The notes beneath the pieces are model-generated. The model had not been told where the DNA came from, searched no databases, and was given only the letters and a program-made list of their open reading frames with translations. A stretch of DNA of 64,000 nucleotides from Bordetella genomosp. 4 (GTDB taxonomy: Bacteria > Pseudomonadota > Gammaproteobacteria > Burkholderiales > Burkholderiaceae_B), in NCBI RefSeq assembly GCF_002261185.1, contig NZ_NEVQ01000008.1:1-64000 (forward strand). Reading direction: 5' to 3'. Positions within the stretch are counted from its first letter, which is position 1. Each line of letters starts with the position of its first letter. This document shows, piece by piece, positions 1 through 7,644 of the stretch. Made by a program: the position numbers and the translations under genes.

Positions 1-594
1 CACGTGCGGGTCATCGTCATGGATTTGTCCGAGACCTATCGCCGAATTGCCCAACGGTACTTCCCCAATGCCATGATTGTGGCTGACCGTTTCCACGTCA
101 TTCGGCTGGTGAATCACCATTTCCTCAAGCTGTGGCAACAGCACGATCCCGACGGTCGCAGAAACCGTGGACTATTAAGCCTGATGCGCCGCCATCACTG
201 GAAACTGACCGCCCTGCAGAAGGAAAACCTGCACCAGTACCTGGCACAGATGCCGGTGCTGCAGGCGCTGTATTTTGCCAAGCAGCAGCTCAACGGCTTT
301 TTAGTCCTGAAGAGCCTGAAGGCCGAACGCTCCCAGAAAATGCTACCCAAATTCCTGGCGTTGATCCGGCAGTTCGAGCAAAGTCCGGCCAAGGCGCTGG
401 CCGCGACGTTACTATCGTGGCTGGAGCCGATCGTACGAATGTGGCGTTTCACCAAGTCCAACGGGATCACCGAGGGATTCCATACGAAGATGGAGATGCT
501 CTCACGCCGGGCGTTTGGGTTCAGAAATTTTGAGAATTACCGCATGAGAGTCTTGGCTCAGTGCGGTTGGAACGGTGTGATTAACCGAGTCTGA
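1..594 (+). CDS. ISL3-family transposase, C-terminal part (5' end outside window)
   Basis: The reading frame is open from the left edge, so the gene begins before the window; about 197 C-terminal residues are seen. The text fits the DDE transposase of ISL3 elements (DDE_Tnp_ISL3): an early MDLSETYR stretch, VADRFHVIRLVN about 20 residues later, and the family-typical ending KSNGITEGFHTKMEML then RRAFGFRNFENYR. It would catalyse excision and insertion of the element. The frame is intact to a normal TGA, so this end is not decayed. An inverted-repeat-like sequence follows at once. I cannot tell from here whether the upstream half is complete. Confidence 0.9.
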   Translation, partial: HVRVIVMDLSETYRRIAQRYFPNAMIVADRFHVIRLVNHHFLKLWQQHDPDGRRNRGLLSLMRRHHWKLTALQKENLHQYLAQMPVLQALYFAKQQLNGFLVLKSLKAERSQKMLPKFLALIRQFEQSPAKALAATLLSWLEPIVRMWRFTKSNGITEGFHTKMEMLSRRAFGFRNFENYRMRVLAQCGWNGVINRV

Positions 595-600
595 TGAATG

Positions 601-627
601 CCCATCCCCCGTTTATGGGGTAGAGCC
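601..627. repeat. Probable right terminal inverted repeat of the ISL3 element
   Basis: Directly after the transposase stop lies a sequence that reads GGCTCTACCCCATAAACGGG on the minus strand, then GGATGGG. ISL3 termini typically start GGCTCT or GGGTCT and are C/G-run rich, so this is the likely outer end, with host DNA from about 628. The left terminus is outside the window, so the match and the target duplication (usually 8 bp) cannot be confirmed. Confidence 0.55.
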
Positions 628-659
628 GACGGCTGCAGCGCAGAACGCAGCGTAGAAAA

Positions 660-690
660 AACAAACGGCCCTGAACGGGCCGTTGTTTTA
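660..690 (-). terminator. Rho-independent terminator of tRNA-Cys
   Basis: An 8-bp perfect stem (664-671 with 677-684, AACGGCCC/GGGCCGTT) with a 5-nt loop is followed on the minus strand by a T-rich tail. It lies just beyond the tRNA-Cys 3' end. The plus-strand side is also T-rich, so it may also stop read-through from the insertion sequence. Confidence 0.8.
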
Positions 691-691
691 T

Positions 692-765
692 TGGAGGCGC
701 AAGCCGGAATCGAACCGACGTACACGGATTTGCAATCCGCTGCATAACCACTCTGCCATTGCGCC
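692..765 (-). tRNA. tRNA-Cys (GCA)
   Basis: The 74-nt minus-strand sequence folds as a cloverleaf. It has acceptor GGCGCAA pairing with TTGCGCC, an encoded CCA end, a GCGGA/TCCGT anticodon stem around TTGCAAA giving anticodon GCA, and a TTCGATT T-loop. A terminator follows. An ISL3 element ends about 65 bp from its 3' side. Confidence 0.95.
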
Positions 766-903
766 GTAGGCGTGATTAGCCAAGCCCGCTATTGTACAGG
801 AATTTGTGGCGTTGTGTTTTGCTGAGCAGCTTTCGGCCCAAATTCTGTGAATTGCCCCATGTGCTTGGGCCGGAGTGGGGCCAGACGGCGGCCCCCGCAG
901 CGA

Positions 904-1593
904 CTACTTCAGGTCCAGATTCACATCCTGAATCCGCGTTTGCACGGCGACGAACTGTGCAATGGACTCGGGGTCGAGGCTCGCGATGTCCTGTTTTGCA
1001 GCCAGATCGGGAGCCCAGTGTTGCAGGATCTTGGCCCATAGCGCGCTGAGATTCTTCCCAATCAGCTTTTTCTCGAGCGAGCGTATATAAAAATGCGCGC
1101 CGATGAGGCCAACCAGCAATACTCCTGCGACGATGCTGATCGTCGTCGCGAAAAGCATGAAATCGGACATGAGCTGACCCGCCGCGGCTTTAATCGTGCC
1201 GCTCGTCGGACCAAACAGCGACAAGGCGTAAAGAATCACTGCGATTGCCAGGATCAGGCTGGCGACGGTCACCAGGCATTTTTTCGCGTTCTGGTACCGG
1301 CGCAAGGATTGCGCGTACGACTGATCGCCCAACGCGCGCTCCAGATCGGTCGCTTGTTGAAAAAAATCCTGTGATTTTTCGACCGGAATCTGTTTCGCAT
1401 GAATCAGCGCATGCATGCCTTGTAGCTGCTGTTTCGCAAAAGACAGGAATTGAAGCGATGCGCCAAGGTTGTACAGAAAATTCACGGCAAACTCGTAAGA
1501 AAAGCAGACGCTGCGGCATGCGCGCGATATCAGAAAAGCTGGGGCGGCAACAGAAATCGTTGCGCCTATACCGCAACTATCGGAGCGCCGCAT
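904..1593 (-). CDS. Unrecognised two-helix membrane protein in the VgrG/PAAR island
   Basis: I do not recognise a family. The product (229 residues with this ATG) has two hydrophobic helices around residues 108-130 and 145-168 separated by a short loop. An Ala/Lys/Gln-rich helical region precedes them and a charged C-terminal tail (KKLIGKNLSALWAKI) follows. The first 36 residues are Cys/Arg rich and not preceded by a clear ribosome site. A GTG at 1485, giving a product that begins with NFLYNLGASLQ, is a credible alternative start. It is the last gene of the minus-strand run from vgrG, 84 bp past the PAAR gene, so it may be an immunity or accessory protein; that role is inferred from position only. 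Confidence 0.6.
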   Translation of the reverse strand: MRRSDSCGIGATISVAAPAFLISRACRSVCFSYEFAVNFLYNLGASLQFLSFAKQQLQGMHALIHAKQIPVEKSQDFFQQATDLERALGDQSYAQSLRRYQNAKKCLVTVASLILAIAVILYALSLFGPTSGTIKAAAGQLMSDFMLFATTISIVAGVLLVGLIGAHFYIRSLEKKLIGKNLSALWAKILQHWAPDLAAKQDIASLDPESIAQFVAVQTRIQDVNLDLK

Positions 1594-1677
1594 GTCATCA
1601 GCCAGGACAGAATCATAGCAGTGTCGTCCGCAAGAACTGCAGACGGTACTCGCCGGCGGCTTACCGGCAAGCCGTTC

Positions 1678-1968
1678 TCAGCCGCCGATGAACACGGTCT
1701 CTGAGCCTTCCGCGATCCGACCGCCGCATGAAATCGGATCGCCTATCCTGCCGGCAGGCTTGCCGTTGATGAACACCGAACTCGAGCCTGCCGCCAGGCT
1801 GCGCGCATGATCGGACTCGTTCGGGCGGGCGTGCGAGGCGAAGGGGTCTCCTTCACGTACGGCGGCGCGGCCGTCGATGCTGACATCGGGCGACGCATCG
1901 GTACACGGTGTCGGCGGCGCACCATCGTGGTCGGATGCCTGATCGTTGAGTCTGGCTGCGGCTGGCAT
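1678..1968 (-). CDS. PAAR-domain spike-tip protein (type VI secretion)
   Basis: This is a complete 96-residue PAAR protein, near the usual size for a stand-alone PAAR. Visible family features are the N-terminal PAAARLND, the spaced glycine/aspartate turns (SIDGRAAVREGD, FINGKPAGRIGD) and a CGG near the C-terminus. PAAR proteins form the sharp cone that caps the VgrG trimer of the type VI secretion spike and often carry or recruit effectors. There is no C-terminal toxin extension, so any cargo must be a separate protein. It lies 8 bp downstream of the preceding gene on the same strand, in one run with vgrG. Confidence 0.9.
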   Translation of the reverse strand: MPAAARLNDQASDHDGAPPTPCTDASPDVSIDGRAAVREGDPFASHARPNESDHARSLAAGSSSVFINGKPAGRIGDPISCGGRIAEGSETVFIGG

Positions 1969-1976
1969 GGTCGTGT

Positions 1977-2621
1977 CTATATCCCGAACAGGTTGATTCT
2001 ACGGGTAGGTGCGGCGCTCAGCGCCTCGTCCGTCTGGGCGAACTTGATTTCTCGATGGGACAGGAACTGCTGAAACTCCCTGGGCAGGGCATGTAGCGCT
2101 GCCGGCGAACAATCCATCGACACCTGCTCGCAACGTGCTGCCAGCGATACGTACACCTTCATCGTGTCCGCCAACAGTTGCGGCACGAAAGACGACAGGG
2201 TCTGGTCTTCGAACAGGAACGCGGGGTTCATCGATCTGGCTGCGATGAAGAAGGCATCTTCGGGAGCAGCCGCCGATGGCGTGGCCTCAGCCCATGCCTG
2301 CCATATCTGTGCCTCGCTGGCGCCTTCGCACCAGGACAGCGCTGCTGCGCCGACATGCGTCCAGCCGGCCGCCGCGCACAGGCTTGCCCAGGACGCTGCG
2401 GGAATGGATTGCAGTTCCTGTCGGATGGCTCTCTCTCCTTCGCCAATCAGCGCCGAGATGCTTGCCGCTCGTTGAGGTTGTCCTGTTCTGACAAAGCGGG
2501 CGAACAGGTTGGCGTTCGAGTGCTGAATGCGCCACAGATCTGGCAAGCTCTGACCGCCCTTGGACAGTTTGGCGCCAGCCAATGCCGGCTTGCTGGATTC
2601 GATTGCGCTTTGCGTATTCAT
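1977..2621 (-). CDS. Hypothetical helical protein between the 275-residue protein and PAAR
   Basis: The ATG at 2621 (MNTQSAIESS) was chosen over the longer open frame reaching 2864 because it falls 4 bp after the stop of the upstream gene and avoids an 80-residue Arg/Cys-rich extension. The product is 214 residues, mostly Ala-rich amphipathic helix, with no membrane segment or signal peptide. It ends TRRINLFGI. Placement directly before PAAR suggests an adaptor or chaperone that loads the spike, but that is inference; I recognise no domain. Confidence 0.75.
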   Translation of the reverse strand: MNTQSAIESSKPALAGAKLSKGGQSLPDLWRIQHSNANLFARFVRTGQPQRAASISALIGEGERAIRQELQSIPAASWASLCAAAGWTHVGAAALSWCEGASEAQIWQAWAEATPSAAAPEDAFFIAARSMNPAFLFEDQTLSSFVPQLLADTMKVYVSLAARCEQVSMDCSPAALHALPREFQQFLSHREIKFAQTDEALSAAPTRRINLFGI

Positions 2622-2625
2622 TGGA

Positions 2626-3453
2626 TTATGGGATCGGTTGCTGCATGAGGCGGGCAGGATTGAAGTGGGTTTCTTCCATCGAGCAGCCCGCCGGAGGCAG
2701 GCCCTGCAGATACGGATGAAGGTTGGGAATCTGCCGATAGGGCTGGTCGTAGCTCGGTGCGCTGTTTTCCACGGCACAGCGCGCGCGTGCGCTGGCGGCC
2801 AGTTCCCAATAGAGATTGCGTGGACCCTCGACGCTCCAGACGCCCGCGGATATTCCCACACCACCTGCTATCAACCCTGTCCCAGCGTTGGCGACCGTGG
2901 CCCTGAAGAAAAAATCGCTCGTCAAACCTCCCGCTATGCCGTCGTAGCCTTCGATTCGGTATACGCCCGCGGCACCGACCGCCTCGATCTCGGCGCCGGC
3001 AATGCCGCCAGGCATGCCTGCGAGATCGTCGAACGAAAAGGGCTTGTTCGCGTAAATCAATTGAGGGATCGCCTTCTTCATGCGCTCGTACAGCGCCATG
3101 CCGCTGTTGGCTTCGCTTTGTTCCCGCTCCATGGTGACGGCATCGTCGATCTTCTTGGCGTTCCCGGCGAGATCGTTGGCTTTCTCGAAGGCCAAGGCCT
3201 CCCTGGCGGTGCCGCCCACGGCCTTGAATATCTTGCCGATGGGGGCGCTTGCGGTGAGACCGCAGTTCAGGATGTTCACCACGCTGATGGCCATGCTGTC
3301 CAAGCCAAGAAAAATGAAGCTGTGGTAGCCGCATACGACGGCCAGGCTGCCTTCATAGGAAATGAGCCAACGTTTGGATTTCGCGCCCATGGTGCCTACC
3401 CAATCGTCGGGTTTCATCAGGTCATTGCCAAACGGAAATTCTGTGTCGCTCAT
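2626..3453 (-). CDS. Hypothetical protein with glycine/alanine-rich hydrophobic stretches; candidate T6SS cargo
   Basis: This 275-residue protein has no family I recognise. It has a hydrophobic region around residues 36-70, a charged central helix (residues about 80-130), and two Gly/Ala-rich stretches (GGIAGAEIEAVGAAG; AGTGLIAGGVGISAG) that could insert into membranes. The C-terminus is Pro/Tyr rich. It starts 1 bp after the preceding stop (TGA-C-ATG), implying coupled translation, and is followed 4 bp later by the next gene. Position between vgrG and PAAR is where effector genes commonly sit, so an effector is the leading guess. The sequence gives no catalytic motif. Confidence 0.7.
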   Translation of the reverse strand: MSDTEFPFGNDLMKPDDWVGTMGAKSKRWLISYEGSLAVVCGYHSFIFLGLDSMAISVVNILNCGLTASAPIGKIFKAVGGTAREALAFEKANDLAGNAKKIDDAVTMEREQSEANSGMALYERMKKAIPQLIYANKPFSFDDLAGMPGGIAGAEIEAVGAAGVYRIEGYDGIAGGLTSDFFFRATVANAGTGLIAGGVGISAGVWSVEGPRNLYWELAASARARCAVENSAPSYDQPYRQIPNLHPYLQGLPPAGCSMEETHFNPARLMQQPIP

Positions 3454-3454
3454 G

Positions 3455-3928
3455 TCACTGATCCGAGGGCGTCAGGAAGCAGTACTGTTTTTCTCTGAAT
3501 TGCATTGCCAGATATTGGCAACCACTCCAATTCTCGGTCAAGCAGGCCTGCTCGGGCTCCGCCATCTCGTTCATGGTGCATTTTTCGTTTTGACATACCT
3601 TGGTATACACCTTGCCCGTTTTCAGGTGACCAGCGGAAATGATGGTCTTGTCTCTGGGCAGGCTGAGTGTTCCGAAAGCGTCGACCATGGCTTGCTGCTG
3701 CTGAAGCGTCCCCGACGGCGGTTGCCTGCCGATCGTCAATTCTCCGGCCAGCACCATGTTCTTGTTGTATTCGGAATACTGCTCGCTGCTACAAGAAAGC
3801 TGCCCTTGTGTCGAAGCCAGTGGCGGTTGGCCTTGCTCACCAAAAAAATGCGATGCAATCAATACACTGGCGATCACGAGCAACAATGTCACGCTCGAGA
3901 TAAGAAACTGTCGCTTGTTGTGGATCAT
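3455..3928 (-). CDS. Membrane-anchored, cysteine-rich periplasmic protein beside vgrG
   Basis: The 157-residue product starts MIHNKRQFLI, has one hydrophobic helix (about residues 9-28) after a positive N-terminus, and then a polar domain. That is a signal anchor with the bulk outside the cytoplasm. Six cysteines (one near residue 46, two in VCQNEKC and three in the last 32 residues) suggest up to three disulfides, consistent with a periplasmic location. It is 49 bp downstream of vgrG and translationally coupled to the next gene. An immunity protein for a periplasm-acting effector is one reading; no family recognised. Confidence 0.75.
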   Translation of the reverse strand: MIHNKRQFLISSVTLLLVIASVLIASHFFGEQGQPPLASTQGQLSCSSEQYSEYNKNMVLAGELTIGRQPPSGTLQQQQAMVDAFGTLSLPRDKTIISAGHLKTGKVYTKVCQNEKCTMNEMAEPEQACLTENWSGCQYLAMQFREKQYCFLTPSDQ

Positions 3929-3977
3929 GATGATTGATGTGCTTAATGCGATTGGATGACTCTTGATAAGAGGGCGA

Positions 3978-6128
3978 TCAATTCAGATTGATTTTCTTGG
4001 ACGACAGCGCAATTTCGTTCGTGGCTTGCATTTCTATGCCGTTCTCGAAATTCAAAAAGAGCGTGTCTCCGCTCAAACGAATGAACCCATCGGCAGTCAA
4101 GCGCAATTCCGATTTGCCGACCTGAACATGGAACTCGCCATTCGAGGTCATGGAAACCGTGTTCGCAGCGTCCACCGAAATGTTGGAGCCCGACGTCAGC
4201 TGTATCGAATGACCGGCGCTTTCCACAATCGTACCGCCTACCGTCACGGTTTTGGTCAGGCCCACGAACTCGGTCTTGACGCCAGCAGTGGCCTCGTTGA
4301 TGGCCTGGTCCGCGAATAGGGAATACACGCCGCGCCCCAGCTGGTTGATGCCCGGGATGGGCAATGCCTTGGCCACGTCAGCAATACCGTTCACCAATTT
4401 GCGGAACGAATCGGACAACACGCGTCCCACGCCGCTGGGACCCACATGCAGCGTCATGTTGCCGTGTACTGACTCGCTGTGATTTCCATCGACCTCGATG
4501 GCCTTGTGGTTCCCCACCGACTGCACCCAGTTATTGTCGATCCGCTCGGTATGGTTGTTCTTGGTCTTTTCGTTGCGGTCCTTCTGTGCCAGAACGTAGA
4601 TCTCTTCCTGTCCGGCCTTATCCTCGAATCTCAGGGCGTTGGCCGTGTGATAGTTCCCGCCAGGGCTGGAGCGCGTGTAGATGCCCATCTGCGTTTCATT
4701 GTCAGGCAGCTTCCAGGGCGGCATCTTCGCCGCGTTGTATACCCGTCCCGTGATGATCGGGTAATCCGGATCCCCGTTCAGAAAATCCACGATGACCTCG
4801 TCGCCGATACGTGGCACCTGGATCGCGCCGAAATTGCCGCTGGCCCAACTGCTTGATACACGGATCCAGCAGGAGCTGTTCTCGTCGCGCTTGTCGTAGC
4901 GGTCCCAGTGGAAGTGCACCTTGACTCGGCCATACTCGTCGGTCCAGATCTCCTTGCCCTGCGGCCCCACTACTACCGCGGTTTGCGGACCTCTGGATCG
5001 CGGTTTTTCGGTGATGCGGGGCGGCCGGAACGGCAGCTTCGTATCCTGTACCGTCAGGTTGAACAGGCATCTGTGGCCCTGCGACGCATCGTTGCCCACG
5101 GAGCTGTAGTTGTTTTCCTTCAGGTCGTAGCGCGTGGCGAGCACCAGATACTCGCGATTCTCTTCCGTGCGCGGGCAGCCAGTCAGATTGAACCGCGATC
5201 CAGTCGCCACGCCCCGGGCCGTGCTGCGCAATGTACGGGTGTTGCGCACGTGATGCTGTTCTTCCATGCGCTGGCGTGCGTAGCGCTCGCCCAGTGCCGT
5301 GTCGCCGTAGTTGCCGGGCCAGTCGTACACCTCGGTCTGGCTGTGCTCATGGGGCAGCTGGATTTGCTGACGGGCCTTCAGGTCGGCATTGGGCGTGACG
5401 AAGTTGTAGTCATTGGTCGTGTACCGGCCAGGGCGCAGGCCCTGGTACACCGCCATCCCGGTCATGTAGTCCTGCCGAGGCAGCGTCAGCTTGTCTTCGG
5501 CGAAGTACCGGACCTGTTCATAGCCGGGCACGGTCTTGTGGCTATGCACTTCGTCGCTCATCACCAGCGTGTGCTCGTCCTGGGCGTGCCGGAAGTAGTA
5601 GTGAATGCCTTCGGCTTCCAGCAGCCGGCTGACGAAGTGAAAATCGCTTTCGTCGTACTGCACGCAATAGACGCGCGGTTCGTAGTTTTCTGCCAGCTCG
5701 AATTCGAATGCGTAACCATAAGGCGCCAGCACCTGCTTGATAGTGTCCGGCACGGACTGGTTCTGATAAATGCGGAAGTCTCGCTTGTGCGTGGCCAGCC
5801 ACAGCCAGGGCACCGCCACGGCCTCGTAGACGAAATAGCGATCCGTGCCGTCGGCCTGGCCCAGCAGTGCAAAGCTGGCGATCACGCCGCCGAGATATCG
5901 AGGCGTGGCCGGCGTTTCTATCGTCAGGGTAAGGGGCTGTCCCAGCAGGCTTCCGACGTCGACGTGCATCGAACGATGCAGCAGGCGAACGCGGTACTCT
6001 GACAAGGTAGACAGGCCGTCCGTGCCTTGCATGGCATCGAACAGAAATCCGGAGGGCTCGGCGCCCACTGAGACCCGGATCACCCGGTCCGTATTCAGCA
6101 TGTTTGATAGATCTGCTATCGAAGGCAT
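3978..6128 (-). CDS. vgrG: Type VI secretion tip protein VgrG (TssI)
   Basis: The 716-residue product is a full-length VgrG. The first 370 residues or so are the gp27-like base (SLLGQPLTLTIETP, FHFVSRLLEAEGIHYYF). The gp5-like OB fold follows with the signature EYGRVKVHFHWDR, CWIRVSSSWAS and FGAIQVPRIGDEVIVDF. The C-terminal part is the repetitive beta-prism/DUF2345-like needle (HTERIDNNWVQSVGNHK, VGKSELRLTADGFIRLSGD). It trimerises into the puncturing spike of the type VI machine. No added toxin domain is seen. It heads a six-gene minus-strand run ending with a two-helix membrane protein after PAAR. No tssA-M core genes are in the window, so it must work with a system encoded elsewhere. Confidence 0.95.
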   Translation of the reverse strand: MPSIADLSNMLNTDRVIRVSVGAEPSGFLFDAMQGTDGLSTLSEYRVRLLHRSMHVDVGSLLGQPLTLTIETPATPRYLGGVIASFALLGQADGTDRYFVYEAVAVPWLWLATHKRDFRIYQNQSVPDTIKQVLAPYGYAFEFELAENYEPRVYCVQYDESDFHFVSRLLEAEGIHYYFRHAQDEHTLVMSDEVHSHKTVPGYEQVRYFAEDKLTLPRQDYMTGMAVYQGLRPGRYTTNDYNFVTPNADLKARQQIQLPHEHSQTEVYDWPGNYGDTALGERYARQRMEEQHHVRNTRTLRSTARGVATGSRFNLTGCPRTEENREYLVLATRYDLKENNYSSVGNDASQGHRCLFNLTVQDTKLPFRPPRITEKPRSRGPQTAVVVGPQGKEIWTDEYGRVKVHFHWDRYDKRDENSSCWIRVSSSWASGNFGAIQVPRIGDEVIVDFLNGDPDYPIITGRVYNAAKMPPWKLPDNETQMGIYTRSSPGGNYHTANALRFEDKAGQEEIYVLAQKDRNEKTKNNHTERIDNNWVQSVGNHKAIEVDGNHSESVHGNMTLHVGPSGVGRVLSDSFRKLVNGIADVAKALPIPGINQLGRGVYSLFADQAINEATAGVKTEFVGLTKTVTVGGTIVESAGHSIQLTSGSNISVDAANTVSMTSNGEFHVQVGKSELRLTADGFIRLSGDTLFLNFENGIEMQATNEIALSSKKINLN

Positions 6129-6242
6129 CTCATCCTGCTCCGCCCCAGCAGCTATCCCCTGGCCGGCCCACCCGCATTCTTGTGCCTCATTGGCGCCTCA
6201 AAATGCTGGCTGTGGGCGGATTGTCGTGGCATTCCCTGGAAC

Positions 6243-6271
6243 GAAAAAAAAGGAGCCGAAGCCCCTTTTTT
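6243..6271 (-). terminator. Terminator of the first tRNA-Gly
   Basis: On the minus strand a GGGGC-TTCG-GCTCC hairpin, with A-run before and an eight-T run after, lies 45 bp past the tRNA-Gly 3' end. It also separates the tRNA from vgrG. Between hairpin and tRNA is a second inverted repeat (TTACAGAC at 6279-6286 with GTCTGTAA at 6299-6306) of unknown use. Confidence 0.8.
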
Positions 6272-6315
6272 CAAGGACTTACAGACGCCAATCGCGGGGT
6301 CTGTAAATCAAAATT

Positions 6316-6391
6316 TGGAGCGGGAGACGAGTCTCGAACTCGCGACCTCAACCTTGGCAAGGTTGCGCTCTACCAACTGAGCTACTCCCGC
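6316..6391 (-). tRNA. tRNA-Gly (GCC), copy 1
   Basis: A 76-nt minus-strand cloverleaf with acceptor GCGGGAG/CTCCCGC, encoded CCA, anticodon loop TTGCCAA (GCC) and T-loop TTCGAGA. It is identical over the whole tRNA to a second copy about 20 kb away in the same orientation. The flanks differ, so this is a duplicated gene and not a recent large repeat. Confidence 0.95.
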
Positions 6392-6428
6392 ATCTTGGTG
6401 ACACCAGTGCGTGGCACCAAAGAAAAAA

Positions 6429-6458
6429 ATTATAGCAGGATTTTTTCGGGTTGCGCAA
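6429..6458 (-). promoter_or_regulatory. Sigma-70 promoter of tRNA-Gly copy 1
   Basis: On the minus strand TTGCGC (6453-6458), an 18-bp spacer and a perfect TATAAT (6429-6434) lie about 40 bp before the tRNA. The second tRNA-Gly has the same TTGCGCAACC -35 region with an A-run spacer, which supports both. Confidence 0.7.
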
Positions 6459-6525
6459 CTTCGGCCCACCATCGCGGGCGCCGGGGGCATAATTGTCCCC
6501 TTTTCAGATCTGACTTCATTGCTCC

Positions 6526-7290
6526 ATGCCATATCTCGGACTTGGCCTTCACGTGGTCATCGCCCTGTTTTTCGCCGTCCATGCGGTGCGTAGCCAGCAA
6601 AACACCTATTGGTTGTTCATCCTGTTTTCGTTCCCCGGTCTCGGCAGCATCGTGTACTTTTTTGCGATCTATCTGCCGGAAATGCGTCATTCCCGTGGGT
6701 TTCGTACGACAGCAAAGGTGGCGTCGCGGTTGATCGACCCCAATCAGGCCGTCCGCAGAGCGCGCGAGGATCTGGAGCATGCGCCGACGATCCAGCATCG
6801 CATGCGGCTGGCGGATTTGCTGCTCGAGGCTGGTCAGGCTGCCGAGGCATGCGAGCAGTATCAGCAGGCCGCCAATGGCCCGTTTTCGGATGACCCCGAT
6901 TTGCTGAAAGGCTTGGCACGCGCGCAATATGCGACCGGCGATGCGGCGGGCGCCAAGCTCTCGTTGGAAAAACTCTTTGTCGCGCAGCCGTCGGCGAAAG
7001 AACAGTCGGGCCCCTCTTTGCTGTATGCCCGGGTCTTGGCCCAGACTGGCTCGGCGCAGGCACGCCAGGCATTTGAGCAGGCAGTCACCTATGGGACGGA
7101 TGCCGCGGCTCGATGCCTGTATGCGGACTGGCTGGTCCAGCAAAATAATGAGGCGGACCGCAAACAGGCGCAAGCGCTGTACAACGATGTTTTGCAGGAC
7201 GCAAAGCACGGTCCTCGATACGCGCGCCAACATAATCGCGATTGGATCGATCGCGCCAAAACCGGTTTGGCCGAGATGGCGCAGCGATAG
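6526..7290 (+). CDS. Inner-membrane tetratricopeptide-repeat protein
   Basis: This 254-residue protein begins with two hydrophobic helices (about residues 4-20 and 28-50; WLFILFSFPGLGSIVYFF resembles a phospholipase-D nuclease N-terminal membrane segment). A cytoplasmic helical-repeat region follows with TPR-like phasing, such as MRLADLLLEAGQAAEACEQY, LLKGLARAQYATGDAAGAKL and LYADWLVQQ. TPRs mediate protein contacts, so a scaffold role at the membrane is likely, but no partner can be read. It stands alone, divergent from tRNA-Gly. The ATG follows the tRNA promoter region by about 70 bp. Confidence 0.75.
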   Translation: MPYLGLGLHVVIALFFAVHAVRSQQNTYWLFILFSFPGLGSIVYFFAIYLPEMRHSRGFRTTAKVASRLIDPNQAVRRAREDLEHAPTIQHRMRLADLLLEAGQAAEACEQYQQAANGPFSDDPDLLKGLARAQYATGDAAGAKLSLEKLFVAQPSAKEQSGPSLLYARVLAQTGSAQARQAFEQAVTYGTDAAARCLYADWLVQQNNEADRKQAQALYNDVLQDAKHGPRYARQHNRDWIDRAKTGLAEMAQR

Positions 7291-7394
7291 CAGCGGACCT
7301 AAGCTCAGCAGACTGTCACGTGCCCCATGGAATAATCAGGCAAACGCCCGGCCGCCTCGCCCCAGGAAACCCAGTTTTCTCACGGAGATCTAGC

Positions 7395-7621
7395 GCGGCC
7401 GGCGCCGATCCCGCGCTGAATCTGCCGTTGCTGGCTTTGTCGATCGGCTGCGGTTCGTTGTTTTTCAACTATGCCAATCACGCAGGGTTCTGGCTCGTCA
7501 AAGAATCCTTTGGCATGTCATGGGCGAGGCGACCAAGACCATCTCGGTGGTGCAGTCGATCGTGGCCGTGGTGGGTCTGATCATGGTGTTGCTGTTGAAT
7601 CTGCTGCCGCCGTTGGTGTGA
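7395..7621 (+). pseudogene. C-terminal remnant of a GntP-type gluconate permease, frameshifted
   Basis: Conceptual translation gives LALSIGCGSLFFNYANHAGF then WLVKESFGM in one frame. It continues after one missing base near 7520 in another frame as MGEATKTISVVQSIVAVVGL followed by IMVLLLNLLPPLV and a TGA at 7621. This is the C-terminal end of gluconate:H+ symporters (GntP family), which finish with a GFWLVKE motif and a last helix. The N-terminal four fifths of the gene is absent and there is a frameshift, so it is not functional. It lies between the TPR gene and the convergent DMT transporter. Confidence 0.75.
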
Positions 7622-7644
7622 CCTCATCCGACGAGCGCGGGGTC

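Noticed and set aside
2560-3498. A 312-codon plus-strand open frame across the T6SS island genes
   Set aside because: It runs antisense to coupled minus-strand genes and has no recognisable domain or ribosome site.
4908-6002. A 364-codon plus-strand open frame opposite vgrG
   Set aside because: It is a shadow of vgrG; the composition (His/Val/Arg-rich) has no domain, and vgrG is certain.
904-6128. A complete type VI secretion system
   Set aside because: Only spike components (VgrG, PAAR) and small unknowns are present; no tssB, tssC, tssF, tssK, clpV, tssM or hcp.
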